Of a DNA stretch of 64,000 nt, positions 10,825 through 25,800 are shown piece after piece (the stretch's first letter is position 1; every line of letters begins with the position of its first letter). Source of the stretch: Mytilus edulis (Eukaryota > Mollusca > Bivalvia > Mytilida > Mytilidae); contig NC_092352.1 of the NCBI RefSeq assembly GCF_963676685.1, forward strand, positions 28,663,117 through 28,727,116. Reading direction: 5' to 3'. The translations under genes and the position numbers were made by a program. The notes beneath the pieces were generated by a model, which was given only the letters and a program-made list of their open reading frames with translations, had not been told where the DNA came from and did not search any database.

Positions 10825-13800
10825 ATGACATCTAGAACATCTTCACGTCTTTTAAGATCTCTGAAAGTATGATACACTTTTCATTTTGTAAACGAATTTC
10901 CTTGGGACAGTGTAAAAAAAGCTGTACATCTGGCAAAATTTAACAAAAAAGTTTTTTTGACCTTGGCGTTAGAAACATAACCGAACCATTTATAAAATAG
11001 TAGATAAAGTTCTAACATCACTTAAGAATCTGACAATATTTTCGAATTTTTGGAATCTATTTATTATATGCATGCAATGTATGACGTTCTTCGAACTAAT
11101 CTAGCAATTGTTAATAGAAATTCTATGTGATCACTTTATTTCAACTTTAATTTTAGTATAAATGATAATGTACAAATGTAGCTGCGGTACCATAGCTCTT
11201 AGGTCCTTATGTTATTTTTTGACTATTTGCAGACCATAGAGCTACTGATTTTTCCTATTTCAAAACGTTCGGAATACACCTTATTGCTATTTGTCCGCCA
11301 TTACTGGAAATCACACAGGTTCCTGTTAAATTTTGACGTCATAAAGCAAAATATCTGACCCCACAATGGAAATGTGATTGTTTTGTGCGTCAAAAGTTCA
11401 AGCGGCCGGATCAGCCGGGATTAGAGATGAGGTGCATTTCCCAAAATAATATTGTTTATAATCCATGCAAAGCTTGTCTATAGATATAGTTCGTTTTGTT
11501 ATACATTTTTCTAGGATATGACGTACCAATTTATGTTTGAATATTCATTTCCTTAACGCTATTATCTAATTATTTCCGTTTGTATACATTCTCCGCCTAT
11601 TTTGTTCGACCATATTGAATCTAATCTTGAGGTCACGAAAATCAAGAAAGGATAACTCGTATAGGAAAACACTTGTTGGTTTGTTTACATTGTTTTTTAT
11701 TTTATTTTCATGACTTTTTGACATTTTTTTACTTTGGTAATTTATAGATGTACCATAACTATTTCCAGTAGTGTTTACATGCAGTCTTCACGATGAGTGG
11801 CAGCCCAGGCTGGTAAAATTGCTCTCTGGCCTGTAAAAATCATATCTACAAGCCAACAGAATCTAACTAAAAATTTTCAAAAATTGAGCTCTGGGCCTGT
11901 AGATTTTGCAGTTAATCGTGAAGACTGTGCATGGATCAATAGCTGTACCCGATGCCAATTTCTGGTACTGGTTTCCAAAATTCATTTTAAAACTTAAGCG
12001 GTAATCTTCATGTAGTTACTAAATTTGTTTATGGAGCCATCCCTGGCAAATAATTGGTGATTTAAGTTAAACCCTTCAAAGGAGTCAACAAATTATACTT
12101 TTAAAATCTGAGAAAGTGATTCAGATGATAAAATGGATAGAGAAGATGACTGTAAATAAAAACAATCAGAAGACCTTCATTGTTAATTTGCCTGTGGCTG
12201 TGAAGAATAAAACTAATATAATTAAAGTTATTTTTCGATAAGAAGATGTGGTATGAGTACTCTCCATATATATGTACATTAGATAATGATACTTTCTGGA
12301 AATCAGTTATATTTTACATTTAAAAAGCTTGGAAAGCCTCACTCTTTAGTTTAAATGTGAAAGTTAACAGCCTTGAGTGAAGAAATATCGTATCATCTTT
12401 GTTGTAATATAATCTAGATGATAAATTCTATATATATTGACAACACTTCAGAGGTATAATCCATATTGCGAAGTAAAAATAAAATGAATCATATCATGAA
12501 TCATTTTAATACATTGCATTTGTCATACAGGTTTTACTACATCAGTTTTGCTGGTAAAAAAAATTACAATGTAGATTTTTCTGTTTGTCTCATATTTACA
12601 GAATATATATATGGTATATTATTTATAATTTTTTAGGCTAGACTATATGGAACAAGTGCAACAGCCACCTCAGATTCATCTGCACAGTTGACCAAACAGG
12701 CACCGAGGGTATTTATAATTGTCAATAGTTTGTATTTGTATGATGGTCATTATAAATGTAAAAAAAACTAATAGATGATTAAATTGGAAAGTTAAGTTGA
12801 AATGAAAGTCAATAGCAGTATATCTGTTAGCTACAGATTTTAAAACAATTTTAAATAATTTTTAACTGTATTTATATTTTTCTTTTTACTTTTTATGAAC
12901 ATCTTTTTTTAAATTTATTCACATAGTTTTTTTTTACTTCTTATTAAAAGCTATGTTTAGTTTTACTTTTTAACTCAAATGATTTTGGTGATGGTTGTGT
13001 TTATTTACTTTTCAAAAAATTATTTTATTGTCTTAGTGAAGAATGTCTTTCCTAAGAAGTAATTACATATCTATCATTGGTAAGTGACATTGAAAAGGAG
13101 CTATGTTTTATTTATTTATTTATTTTATTTTGTCTTTTTGTTTGTTGCAAAAAACTCCAGAGATTTGAATTTTGTTTTCTTTATTCCAATATTTTAAATA
13201 TAGGAATTATTACATAGCTTTAACATTTATACCTTAAGAAATCAGCTTAGCTGCAACACATAATTTTTAACCTTTACACTGAATCATTTGAACTATATTT
13301 TTATTAAGTTTTCTTAATTTTTATTCAGGTCACCAAACTAGACAATGGACTGACAGTAGCATCATTGGAAAATAACTCCCCAATCTCCCAAATAGCACTT
13401 GTAGTAAATGCTGGCTCAAGGTTTGAGTCATACAGTGATGCTGGGGTTACTCACTTTTTGAGAAATGCCACTACTCTTGTAAGTAGTATTGTTTTAGAAT
13501 AAAATTGAGAATGGAAATGGGGAATGTGTCAAAGCGACAACAACCTGACCATAGAGCTGACAACAGCCGAAGGCCACCAATGGGTCTTCAATGTAGCGAG
13601 AAGTATTTTTTCATGGAGGTTCGATTTATAGCATTTGGCTAATTGAATGTTAACTTTGAATGAAGCAAATGTGTGGTAAATGTTATAAAGGCAGAAACCC
13701 AGAATACTCCACAAAAACAAAAGACAAAATAGATGCATATAATATACCTGATAAAACTAGACTATTTTTGTCTTCTAGATGTCTCTTCAGTGTTTTCCTT

Positions 13801-16800
13801 TTTTCACTAAGGTAAGGTGGGTGTTTTAAAGAAATCACTTGCAACCGGGTGGTTATTTTTTAAATGACCAACCGGTTTTTTATTTATTTACTGTGGGTGC
13901 ACGTGGGGATCACAAAAATAAAGATTAGTATAACATTCACATTTAATGGAGTTGAAAAAACATAAATAGAAGTAGTCATATTAGTTGTCAAATATTCTTT
14001 GATTTGATAACAGATGGCTCTTGCAGGACTCCCTCCTCCTGCGAATGCAAGGCCTTTCGATCCAGGTTTCTGTCCTGTTTCTTGCTTTTGTGCCGTATTT
14101 TTGGCACACAGAACAGTAGTATCCTTCCTCTGTGAATATAAGCCATTTGAAGTCATGCTCATATTTGTCTTCACTTGCGTGTCTTTTTTGTTGTTTGGTT
14201 GATTTTTGTTCAATTTCCACAACTTCAACATTACTATCAATTTTCTTTAACTTATTTGGTCTGGTATTTTCTTTATCATCATCGTCATCTGCCTTTCTTT
14301 TTCCACGATTGATAAATGAAAACATTGAAATTTGACGATTGGACGCCATCTTTGTCAATGAAAACAAATCAGCGAGGCGCGATTAATATTCAAATTTTAA
14401 CGGTATGAAACCGAAAAAAATCCGGAATTTGAAAAAAAAGCCGACCACCTCCTTAAATCGAAAGGTGGTCGGCTTTCAAAAGAAGGTGGTCGGCACACCC
14501 GGCTTGAATGCCGAATGGAAAACACTGCTCTTACTCCAACAATAAAAACTGGCCATCAAGAAATAGACTAAATGTGGTGCTAAAAAGTGGCGTAAAACAC
14601 CAAAAATCAAATCTGTAATTGAGAACATCTTATTGTGTTGTGTTTTGATATTTCCATTACATACTTGACTTCAGAGTCAAGAGACTCCAACTATTTATGA
14701 AAACTTATTATGCTGATATTCAAGTCATTGAAAATATTGAAACTGGTACAAAATTCTATGTTACTGACTTGATATCTAAATCTTCCAAGGCTTATCACTA
14801 CCTTTTTTGTTACAAAAAAATATAGTGCATTGATCATAGCATTCTATACATCCTATCCTTTTCCAGAAAATTCTCCATGTAAAAAATGCTCAGATACTCA
14901 AGTCACAAAACAATGTTACACCTGTCAATAAAATAATTTAACTTTTACAAGGTGCAGAATTTTATATCGGTTCTAGAAATATAAATGATGTTATTGATAA
15001 AAGTCATCTTAAAAAATTGGAGTTATCTCCCATTGTCCAGAATTTTTAATTGAATCAACTACAACCAAAGCGTTGTTGACAATGCAATATTTAATTTTAC
15101 TTCCCACTGATAAATTAACACAATCTTTACCCTTCATTGCTTACAAGCCCTTTGATTTTTTTTTATATCTTCCTTAACATGAAGACTTCAGACTGTGTAT
15201 TCTTATGAACTAGTTACATTCAAATTGGTTCGTTTATTTTCAGAGTACATTGAATTGGTTAGATACATCCTTAGTCAGAGCAGTAGAGGAAAGTGGGGGA
15301 AACTTGGGGTAAGACTAAATGTCTGTTAAAAAGTTTCTGCTAAAGAAGTGTTGACACATCAGTAATAGTATTTGATTCAGTGACTTCAAAATAAATACAC
15401 CGCTTAATAGGCATCATGAAAAAGATATATAAAATTAAAAGCTCTCTTATATAGTGTTATGGTTTTGTCTGTCCATCCTTGAAATTAACATCAGACTTAA
15501 TTTTTCAAGATACAAAACTAGTATTTTGTATGCATTGATGGTTATGCTTTATTAAACTCGTTCATTTCACACAAAACAATAAAAATCGAGGTAATTTGTC
15601 AATGTATTATGGTGTATTTTTCAATGATTGAGATGTGTTAAAAATAATATTTAAGATATGCTGTTTCATTCTATAGTAAATTGCAGTAGCATGAACATTT
15701 GGTTTAATTACCAAATTCTTGCATACAGGATAGTGTATACATTTGTATATTTTTTATGGTTTGATTCATTGATTCTGTTGTTGATATTTAATATTTGTAT
15801 CTTTTCTTATCTATTAATCAAAGAGTATTAAGATGCAGTTTCAAATTGTAAGATGGTTAGATTAATACATGATTTATAATGAAGAATTGTTTATTTGTAC
15901 TTTGCTAAATGGTACTCAGTTTTTTAGTTTAATAATCATATATGATAAATGTATGACAGAATATTATAAAATTCAAGATGATTCAATTTGATAAGTTCTC
16001 TTTTATTTTGATTTCAAGCATTTACTATTTGTGCAGTCATATTGGTTCTCACCTCTAGCCAATACGACTGTATTTAAACATATTACAGTATTAATATGAA
16101 AACACCCATTTGATAACACTATATATTATTTTATTTATCAGGTGTACCGGTACCAGAGAGTATATGATATACAGTGCTGAAGCCTTGAGAAATCAGTTGT
16201 AAGTATATTATTTTATTTTTTTCAATTAAGTAAAAAAAAAGTTCAGATTTTTGTATTTATCCTCAAAGCACATTCCTGTTGTATCCATGTTGTACAGTCA
16301 GATTTACTATTAAACTTAAAATTGCACATTAAACAGTGATTTGACCTTTGCAGAAACCATTTAATACTCCAATAGGTGTACTTTTTAGCATTATCAGAAA
16401 CAGTCTTCTTTCCTTTTCAAAAAAGGAAAAATTATGAAGTAAAGGAATTTCTGAATAAAATGAAGAGAAAATTTAAATATCATATCTAATTAATTATCAG
16501 CATGTGATACTAATGTTAGTTTATATCTGATCTAAAATATGTTGGATCTTATGCTACTTACTATCTGCTTATAATATATAACAAATGTAAAAGTGAATAA
16601 ATCATTTTGAAATGCTTGTGTATTTAAATAGATTTGAGACTCAAACAGCAGAGATTTTAAGAGATGTAGCATTAAATCCATTATATGATGCATGGCAGGT
16701 AGAAAACGGAACTGTTCAGCAACAAATGGTTATTGATATTGCTAATATGATTGGAAATCCTGAAATAAGTGAGTAATTTCAATTTTTTTAAACTTTTCTA

Positions 16801-19800
16801 TTGTTCTGAAAATCTGGTAGTTTGTTGTCTAGGCAAAGTCATAAAAACTATTTTTATGCCCCACCTACGATAGTAGAGGGGCATTATGTTTTCTGGTCTG
16901 TGCCTCCGTTCGTCTGTACGTCCGTCCATCCGTTCGCTTCAGGTTAAAGTTTTTGGTCAAGGTAGTTTTTGAAGAAGTTGAAGTCCAATCAACTTGAAAC
17001 TTAGTACACATGTTCCCCATGATATGATCTTTCTAATTTTAATGCCAAATTATAGTTTTGACCCCAATTTCATGGTCCACTGAACATAGAAAATGATAGT
17101 GCGAAGTCCAGGTTAAAGTTTTTGGTCAAGGTAGTTTTTGATGAAGTTAAAGTTACATCAACTTGAAACTTAGTACACATGTTCCCTATGATATGATCTT
17201 TCTAATTATAATTCCAAATTATAATTTTGACCCCAATTTCATGGTCCACTGAACATAGAAAATGGTAGTGCGAGTGGGGCATCCGTGTACTATGGACACA
17301 TTCTTGTTCTGGTTGTGTTTCATTAACCAAGAGTTTAATTATCATCTTTACATTATACTTGGTAATGCAGAGCTCTTATTTAAACATAAGTTTTACAATT
17401 TAGTGCAGTTCTTATTCATATCTCCTCATTTGTAATGATTGTCATATTTTTAAGTGAATATATGCTATTTCTGTAGGCCTTTAGCCAAATAGTAATATCT
17501 TATTTGAACATAAACTCAGATAAGCTAATTTGGTTGATTTTAACAAGAGATTTAAATTTAAACATATATATGTATACTCTGATTTAGTACATTAATACAA
17601 GCTTTCAATTCTCCCATCTATGAATACAACCGACCCTAGTATGGAAATAAAGGACAACTTGAACAGATGACCTGGCTTCTACTCTAACATGTACAACACT
17701 TTCAATTTTTATCACAGTTCTTTAGGTTGTTTTTTATGTATGTTTATTTATTTTTCAGGATTAATGGAAATGATTCATGAAGCTGCTTACAGGGATACTT
17801 TAGGAAGATCACTTTATTCCCCATTTTATCATGTTAACAAATTTCAACCTGATCAAGTAAGTTATAATGTTAATATAAAAAAGTAGATGTGGTATGATTG
17901 CCAATTTGACAACTCTTCATAAGAGACCAAATGACACAGATAAAATACAGTAAAAGAAATAGAACAATTATATAATTGAATATGTAGACAGCCCGCTCAT
18001 AAGTTTATTTTTAAGTTTATTATAAATCTGTAGTAAAAACTTTACTTTAAGGACTCTTAACATAAAATTCAAACATTATCAGTATATCAGACAAGCCATT
18101 TTTGCATGTGCATTCTTTTTATCTATTTTTTTTTTCTTTTAAATAATTGGTTAGCAAGTACACTAATGTTCTTTTATTATTATTTAGTTGAAAGGTTACC
18201 ACAGTAAAATGTTTACAAATGACAGAATGGCATTAGTTGGACTAGGTGTGGACCATGACCAGTTGGTAGAAGAAGGAAAGGCCTATGTTCAGGGTCCCAA
18301 TAGAGGAGGTTCTACTGTCACAACACAAAAAGCAGTCTATCATGGCGGTAAGATATTCTTCAACAAAATGTATTCTGCTCCAAGTTACCGTGGATGTAAT
18401 TGTGATGAGAAAGAAAAACATATTAGGGTGTAGCCTCATTAAAATATTGAAATAAGTATTTATATATTTCTCAAAAGAAGCACAGGCATTTGAAATGTTT
18501 AGCAACTGCTTGCATTTGATGGCATCATCTTGATTTGTGTTTTTAAGTCATTTGTTTTCATGAAAACAAAGGATACAGGACTTTCATACCAAGATCAAAA
18601 TTTAATTGAAACAGTTTTGTGTTATTGAAGGGTACAAATAAGTCAACTTAGAAAGAATATCAAAAGAATGGTATCTTTTTTTTACTCCTGTTTTTTTTAA
18701 AGTATATTTTTGATATGGAAAACATGTTTTTGGAGTTTATACCCATACAACACAAACAGATATAATGTTGTGTCGTGTCCAACCTTCCAATTCAATTCTA
18801 CCTGCAATAGCCCTTGCACATATTAATTGTTAATACTGTGGATACATAAATATTCGTGGGATACCAATTTTCGTGGATTTTGTGGTTAAATGTGAACCAC
18901 AAATTTAAATGTTCAACCAAGTACAAAATTTCTATTGGCTTGTATGAAGGCTTTTGGAAAAACCATGCAAATACAATTTTTCCTCAAACCATGAAAATTG
19001 GTTCCCATGAAAATGAATGAATCCACAGTATGCTAATATTATTCAATATAAAGGACATATGTGAACATTTTTATGTTTTAGCCTACTTTCTTCCAATGAC
19101 AAATGTCTTAGTCCTGCAACTATCTTAAAATTTGTACCATTTACTATAGGACTAATCAATGATATAGCAGGTTATTAAACACTCAGCTTTTACTCATCTA
19201 AATATTTAGATAATAATGCCATCAAATTTTAAAGGGATGGATTTGATAATGACATTATAGCAAAGATTTACTGATTATCTATATATAGCTATTTCATTAC
19301 AGATAATCTTAGATTACCATCTGATGAACCTATGACACATGTAGCAGTTGTGACAGAAGGCCCAAGGTAATAAATATACATAAGAACTCTTTGATATTGA
19401 ACTCGCAGAACATTTTGACATTTGTTAGACCTTATATCTAATCTCACTATGTTTTAAGATAGAACCAAAGAACATAAACAAACAATGGAAAACAATTAAA
19501 CTTGCTATGACTATTATGTGATACATAAATACATTTGAAACTTCCAGCAAGACAAATTAGCTCCAATATTCATGCTGAAGTAATATGATCTATTTTGATT
19601 TTAATCTTTACTGTAATGTAAAACTAACTTGTTAAGTAGAAAATATGGAGCTGTGGTATTAATGTCAATGAGACAATTATCCACCAGGGCCCAAATGAAG
19701 GGACTTCACTCTTTGGTCTAGATCTTCAACAATGAACTAAATATCATGAATATATTTAGACATACAGTCAGTGGACAAAAGTGAGTTCCCACTAAAAAAA

Positions 19801-22800
19801 ATGTCCTATCATTTCAACTAAAATTAATATTTTTCAAAAAACATATAACCAAATAACCACACGATATATTTATTAAATAAATACCATGAGATTTAGAAAT
19901 GTTTAAAGTTTTATTGTTTCTTTGGCCATGATATTATACCTGCTCATTTTAATTTTCTGACGAGGTGAACAGAAAGTAAAATATTTCTTGAAAAGTTTGC
20001 CATGTATACTAACCAAATTAAAATCATAAAAATTTGCATTTGTGGTTAACCAATCAGATAAGGAAAACAAACCTCATGACAATTATGGCCAAATAAACAA
20101 TAAAATTTTAGACATTTCTGCTTCTTATGATATCTATTTTATAAAAATCGCTCATAAAATTACTTGGTAATATTTTTTTGAAAAATATCAATTTTGGTTG
20201 AAATGATAGGACATTTTTTTTGTAGGAACTCACTTTTGTCCTATGACTGTATATTTCTTATTTTTATACGACCGCAAAATTTGAAAAATTTTTCGTCGTA
20301 TATTGCTATCACGTTTGCGTCGTCGTCCGAATACTTTTAGTTTTCGCACTCTAACTTTAGTAAAAGTGAATGGAAGAACGGTTGGGATTGATTTTGGGAG
20401 TTTTGGTTTCAACAGTTTAGGAATTAGGGGCCAAAAAAGGGCCCAAATAAGCATTATTCTTGGTTTTCGCACAATAACTTTAGTTTAAGTAAATAGAAAT
20501 CAATGAAATTTAAACACAATGTTAATGACTACAAAAGGAAGGTTGGTATTGATTTTGGGAGTTTAGGTCCCAACAGTTTAGGAATTAGGGGCCAAAAAGG
20601 GACCCAAATAAGCATTTTTCTTGGTTTTCGCACCATAATGTTAGTATAAGTAAATAGAAATCTATGAAATTCAAACACAAGGTTTATGACCATAAAAGGA
20701 AGGTTGGTATTGATTTTGGGAGTTTTGGTCCCAACAGAATAAGGGGCCCAAAGGGTCCAAAATTAAACTTTGTTTGATTTCATCAAAATTGAATAATTGG
20801 GGTTCTTTGATATGCCGAATCTAACTGTCATGACTGTTTTTGTAGATTCTTAACTTTTGGTCCCGTTTTCAAATTGGTCTACATTAAGGTCCAAAGGGTC
20901 CAAAATTAAACTTAGTCTGATTTTAACAAAAATTGAAATCTTGGGGTTCTTTGATATGCTGAATCCAAAAATGTACTTAGATTTTTTATTATGGGCCCAG
21001 TTTTCAAGTTGGTCCAAATCAGGATCTAAAATTATTATATTAAGTATTGTGCAATAGCAAGTCTTTTCAATTGCACAGTATTGCGCAATGGCAAGAAATA
21101 TCTAATTGCACAATATTGTGAAATAGCAAATTTTTTTTTAATTAGTTATCTTTCTTTGTCCAGAATAGTAAGCAAGAAATATCTAATTGCAAAATATTGT
21201 GCAATAGCAAGATTTTTTTTTAATTGGAGTTATCTTTCTTTGTCCAGAATCAACTTAAATCTTTGTTATATACAATATACAATGTATATTCACTTTTTAC
21301 TACCAACTGATAAATTAAAATAATCTTTACCATTCAGTGATAACAAGCAGTTTTTTTACATCTTAATATTTTATGATGTATTTAAATGAGTAGTTATTGT
21401 TGCAAACTCCATTAGAAATTTTAATTGAGATTAGTTTTGGAATAAGGGAAAGGGGGATGTGATTAAAAAAATTGGGTTCAATTTTTCTCATTTGAAATTT
21501 CATAAATAAAAAAGAAAATTTCTTCAAACATTTTTTTGAGAGGATTAATATTCAACAGCATAGAGAATTGCTCTAAGAGAAAACAAAAATTTTAAGTTCA
21601 TTAGAACACATTCATTCTGTGTCAGAAACCTATGCTGTGTCAACTATTTAATCACAATCCAAATTTAGAGCTGAATCCAGCTTGAATGTTGTGTCCATAC
21701 TTGCCCCAACCGTTCAGGGTTCAACCTCTGCGGTCGTATAAAGCTACGCCCTGCGGAGCATCTGGTTCATTTCTATCTACCACATATAATAAGATCAGAA
21801 CTTGAATATATTCTCTCTGCTTTTCCAAATAAAAGAATAACTTCACAGAGAGTTCAGAAAACAATTAAAATAGAATCTAATGCGTGATTGGTATGTCTGA
21901 AGATAAGCATGAGCATCATATGGATTTCATGGTTTATATTTCATAAAATAAAAATTATGTTTCATGAAAATGAAATAAATCAATTGACATTCAACCCTTC
22001 ACCTCCATACTTTTATTTATGGAACACATTTTATTCTAAGAATACAACTTGCACATGCACATACTCAAAATAAAAACATTGATTTATTTAAAAGTGTGAT
22101 TTGATTCCAGTTTGACCAGCAAAGATTTGTATGCAGTAGGTGTCCTACAGATGATCATGGGAACAGGCTCTTACATGAAATACAGTGAGAATACTACAGT
22201 CAACAGACTGGGTAAAGGAGTAGGAGAAGCTATTAAGGGTAACCCATTTGCAGTAAGTGATATTTCTAAATAATATCCATATTATGATTTGAGGGGTAGG
22301 GGTCTGTCTGTAGTGTAGTTGTTAGCTAAAAAGCATTACCAATTTCCTGATGGTGTTTCCCTATATATATAAAAAAATATTAGATAACATGCACTTGTAC
22401 TTTGTTAGATCATTTATGCTTGCTATTTTTTTTATGAAAGTAGCCTTAGCGAATTAACAATGATTTGTCAGTTATTACTAAGTAAATGTCAGCAATTTGT
22501 CCTGTTGGTATCCCATTTCCTTCCAAGAAATTGACTTACTGAAATTCACACATAGTTTTGTTCAACCACATCAAACCAACACTTCTATTAATTTGAAAAC
22601 ATATATTTTTTTTATTCCACCCTGCCTCAATGAATCTACCAAAAATTGGGCTTCTATGAACATTGTGAGTTTTTCATGAATCACATTTAACTTCTAGTAA
22701 TGGATATCAATTGTCATCTTTTATAAAAATGTCTGTTTCTTCATTTAAACTATTAACTATAGAGACAATAACTTATATTTTCAGGCTTCCTGTATAAATG

Positions 22801-25800
22801 CTAATTACACAGATTCTGGTATATTTGGATTTTATTTGTGTGCTCAGGCCAAAGATATGGATCAGGTACTGTCTTTGATATGCTAGTTTTAAAAATTAAT
22901 ACAGTCTGCTGTAAAATCAGAAATTGTTGCATGTATTTATTATTGCATCACAATAATTTCTGAATCTACAGTATTTAATATATTGTAGCATTGTGTGTGA
23001 GCTATTTGAAAACATATAACTTCTACAAGTATGTTCAAAAAGAGACCTAACTATGCCTTTGATTCTGCCATATTGTAGGCTTTGATTTCAGATTAAGAGT
23101 AAAGAATGGTTAGCTTATTCTGAGTAGTGCATCTTTGTTTAGTTAAAGGTCATCCTCACTCAGACAACCTGTGAACATAGTATTAATAAAAACCTGCATT
23201 TATTATTTCAAAAGTGAGTTTCATTCATAATGTTTTGGCAATCACATTTATATATATAATTAGATTTCACATTTTTGCAAGAGGTCAAGGATACACAATC
23301 ATAAATGCATACATTAAGGAGGCTCGCGGTTATTAGATTTCAGAAAAAAATTTAAACCTTATTTTTTCATTACAAATTTTATGTATTACCTTAAGTAGTT
23401 GTTACTTTATCATATGGTACAAAAATCATTCCAAAAAATCAATTCGTGTTGGCCCCAGGTGACTTTTAAAATGTAGATATCATTGAAAAGCTCCAAATTA
23501 TCTCCCTTTGGTGCAAAAATGCCATTTTTTTGGCATCAAAATTGAAATATCTTTTTTAACTCATCGGTGACCTATATTTTTTATTGTTGTTTTTTCGAAT
23601 AAGCTGTACATAAACTAAATAATTGTAAAATTTAAGCGATTTCTGTAATTTAGTTCTTTTTTTATTTCGATATTACCGCTATTTCTCCTATTAGTTCAAC
23701 AGAAAAAAAGGACATTACCAAAAATGTATGCTTCTTTCGAAGGCAGATTGTGAGCGTAAATGAACGGTGACCCCATTTTTTTTATTTCATTTTTCTATTA
23801 AGTATAAGATAAAGTTCATTTATAGAAAAATAAGAGAAATCCTATATTAAATTAAAAAAAATGATTTAGACCCGCGAGCCCCCAGAAGTCTGAATTTAAA
23901 GTAGTGTGGACAAATCTGACTGAATATGTATGCAATATTTGCCGCTGGACATTATGATCAATCAGTCAATATTGTTGTCTCTGATATAACTGTTTTATTA
24001 TCGTTACAGGGAATAAAAGCTGCAATGAATGCATTTGCTAATGTCTCTAAGAATGGCGTAACAGATGAAGATGTTGTCCGAGGGAAGTAAGTATAAAGTC
24101 TGTCAGCACCAGGATAGTGTTTTTTTTTAATTTATAAATTTGTCAACTCAATAGGATTAGTTTTAATGTCTTTCTCTAACACATTTTTCCTTCTCTACAG
24201 TTTTTGAACTTCAAGGTACATGTATTTACTTTGTATGGTTGCTCATAACCACCAATAAATGTATTTCTACTTATAATGAAATCTGTCCCTTAGAAGTAAG
24301 GTCAAGAAACAGTTCAATGAAACTAGAGTTGATCACATGGGTAGTTTTGGTAGATCTGATTGGTATAGCAGACTATTAATATCCAATGCTATAATGCATG
24401 ACAGGAACTACTCAAATGTCCAGCTGATTGGTCATGAACGGAAATCATACAATAGTGACTTTGCTAAAATTTAACAACACAAACTATTTAAGGTGGTACC
24501 TAACACTTTAACTAAAATTAATTTGGCTCGTTTAATTTTCTTAAAATTTTGACAAAGTATTTACTTTGACCCTTTGACATAAATATAAAAATTTCAAAAA
24601 ATTTGAACCAACCGTTTTATCAGAAAAATAACACTGGTTATATACAGTCAGGAGTCTACTTCGTCAAAATTATCTCCCCATTACGCCAGTTCATTTTCAC
24701 AATCGGTAGAAATGGAAGCCATTGTAGGGATGACGCGTAACCAATATTGCTCTTGGAAACCGATAAATTTATCCACATTGCACCATTACGATCCTTATAT
24801 GTCAGTTGTATTTTAAAAGACAAATGTATTAACTAGCTAATGAGCATCAGTTAAAAATCTAGTCTGCATTGATTCAACTTAAAACTATTGTCTGATCGGT
24901 TGTCATGTGGAATTTTCGAAAATTCATAAACATTTCAAAAAATTCTAATTAAATATTTCGTGGAAGGGCAGACTAGATTTTTTTAGTGTATGAAGACTAC
25001 AAACCCTAGTAATCACACACAAAAAATTAGAATTTTTCGAAGATATGCATTTTCAACATCCAACTTGAAAGACTGTCGTCAAGTACTTTCAGTAAAAAAA
25101 AATAGCTATTCGAACACATCTTCTCTGTTTTTGTGACTCATTAGATAGGTATTTCACTTGACCCATATATTTCATCTTTTAGGACTGTGATTTTTTTGTG
25201 TTATAAAGTCAACCTGTAGCTTTAATATATAAAATGATAGAATTTGAAGCGAGACGATGTATGAAATATTCTTACTTTGTACGATATCAAGACAAAATAC
25301 TCAACTCAAACACGCCCTAACATAAAAAGGTGCACTCGATTTTCTCTTTTCGATACAATTATTACCCATATTTTGGAATTTTTTCTTCAGTCACATAATG
25401 GAAGGGCAGACACGAAAATTACTGAACTAATAGATTGATATGTTTTCCGTCCGTGGTAATTTTTTCATAAAAATCGGAGGTTATGCATTTTCTTCATCCA
25501 ACTTGAAAGATACCCATGTCGTCGACTTGATATCTAATTGTTCTGCTTAACTATGTACTAGATGAATTGAAAACTTATGCAAATGGTGTTTTTAAAATAA
25601 AACACCTCGTAATTGAGAAGAAAATTGCAATTTTGTTTGTTTCTATTAACTTTTAAAAATGTTGTCACTATAGTAAACAATACAGTAAACATTTATCGCC
25701 TTCTCTAACAAAGAGCTTCGATTCTTTTGTTCTATTTCAACCTGGTTTCCGACTGTATAGCAGTTTGACAAACACTTATTTTGATCATTGAGAAGCTTGA

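Noticed and set aside
11797-11997. 66-codon frame upstream of UQCRC2 exon 2
   Set aside because: It starts with GTG, covers a MITE with inverted ends and does not splice in phase. The presequence exon at 10825-10866 fits instead.
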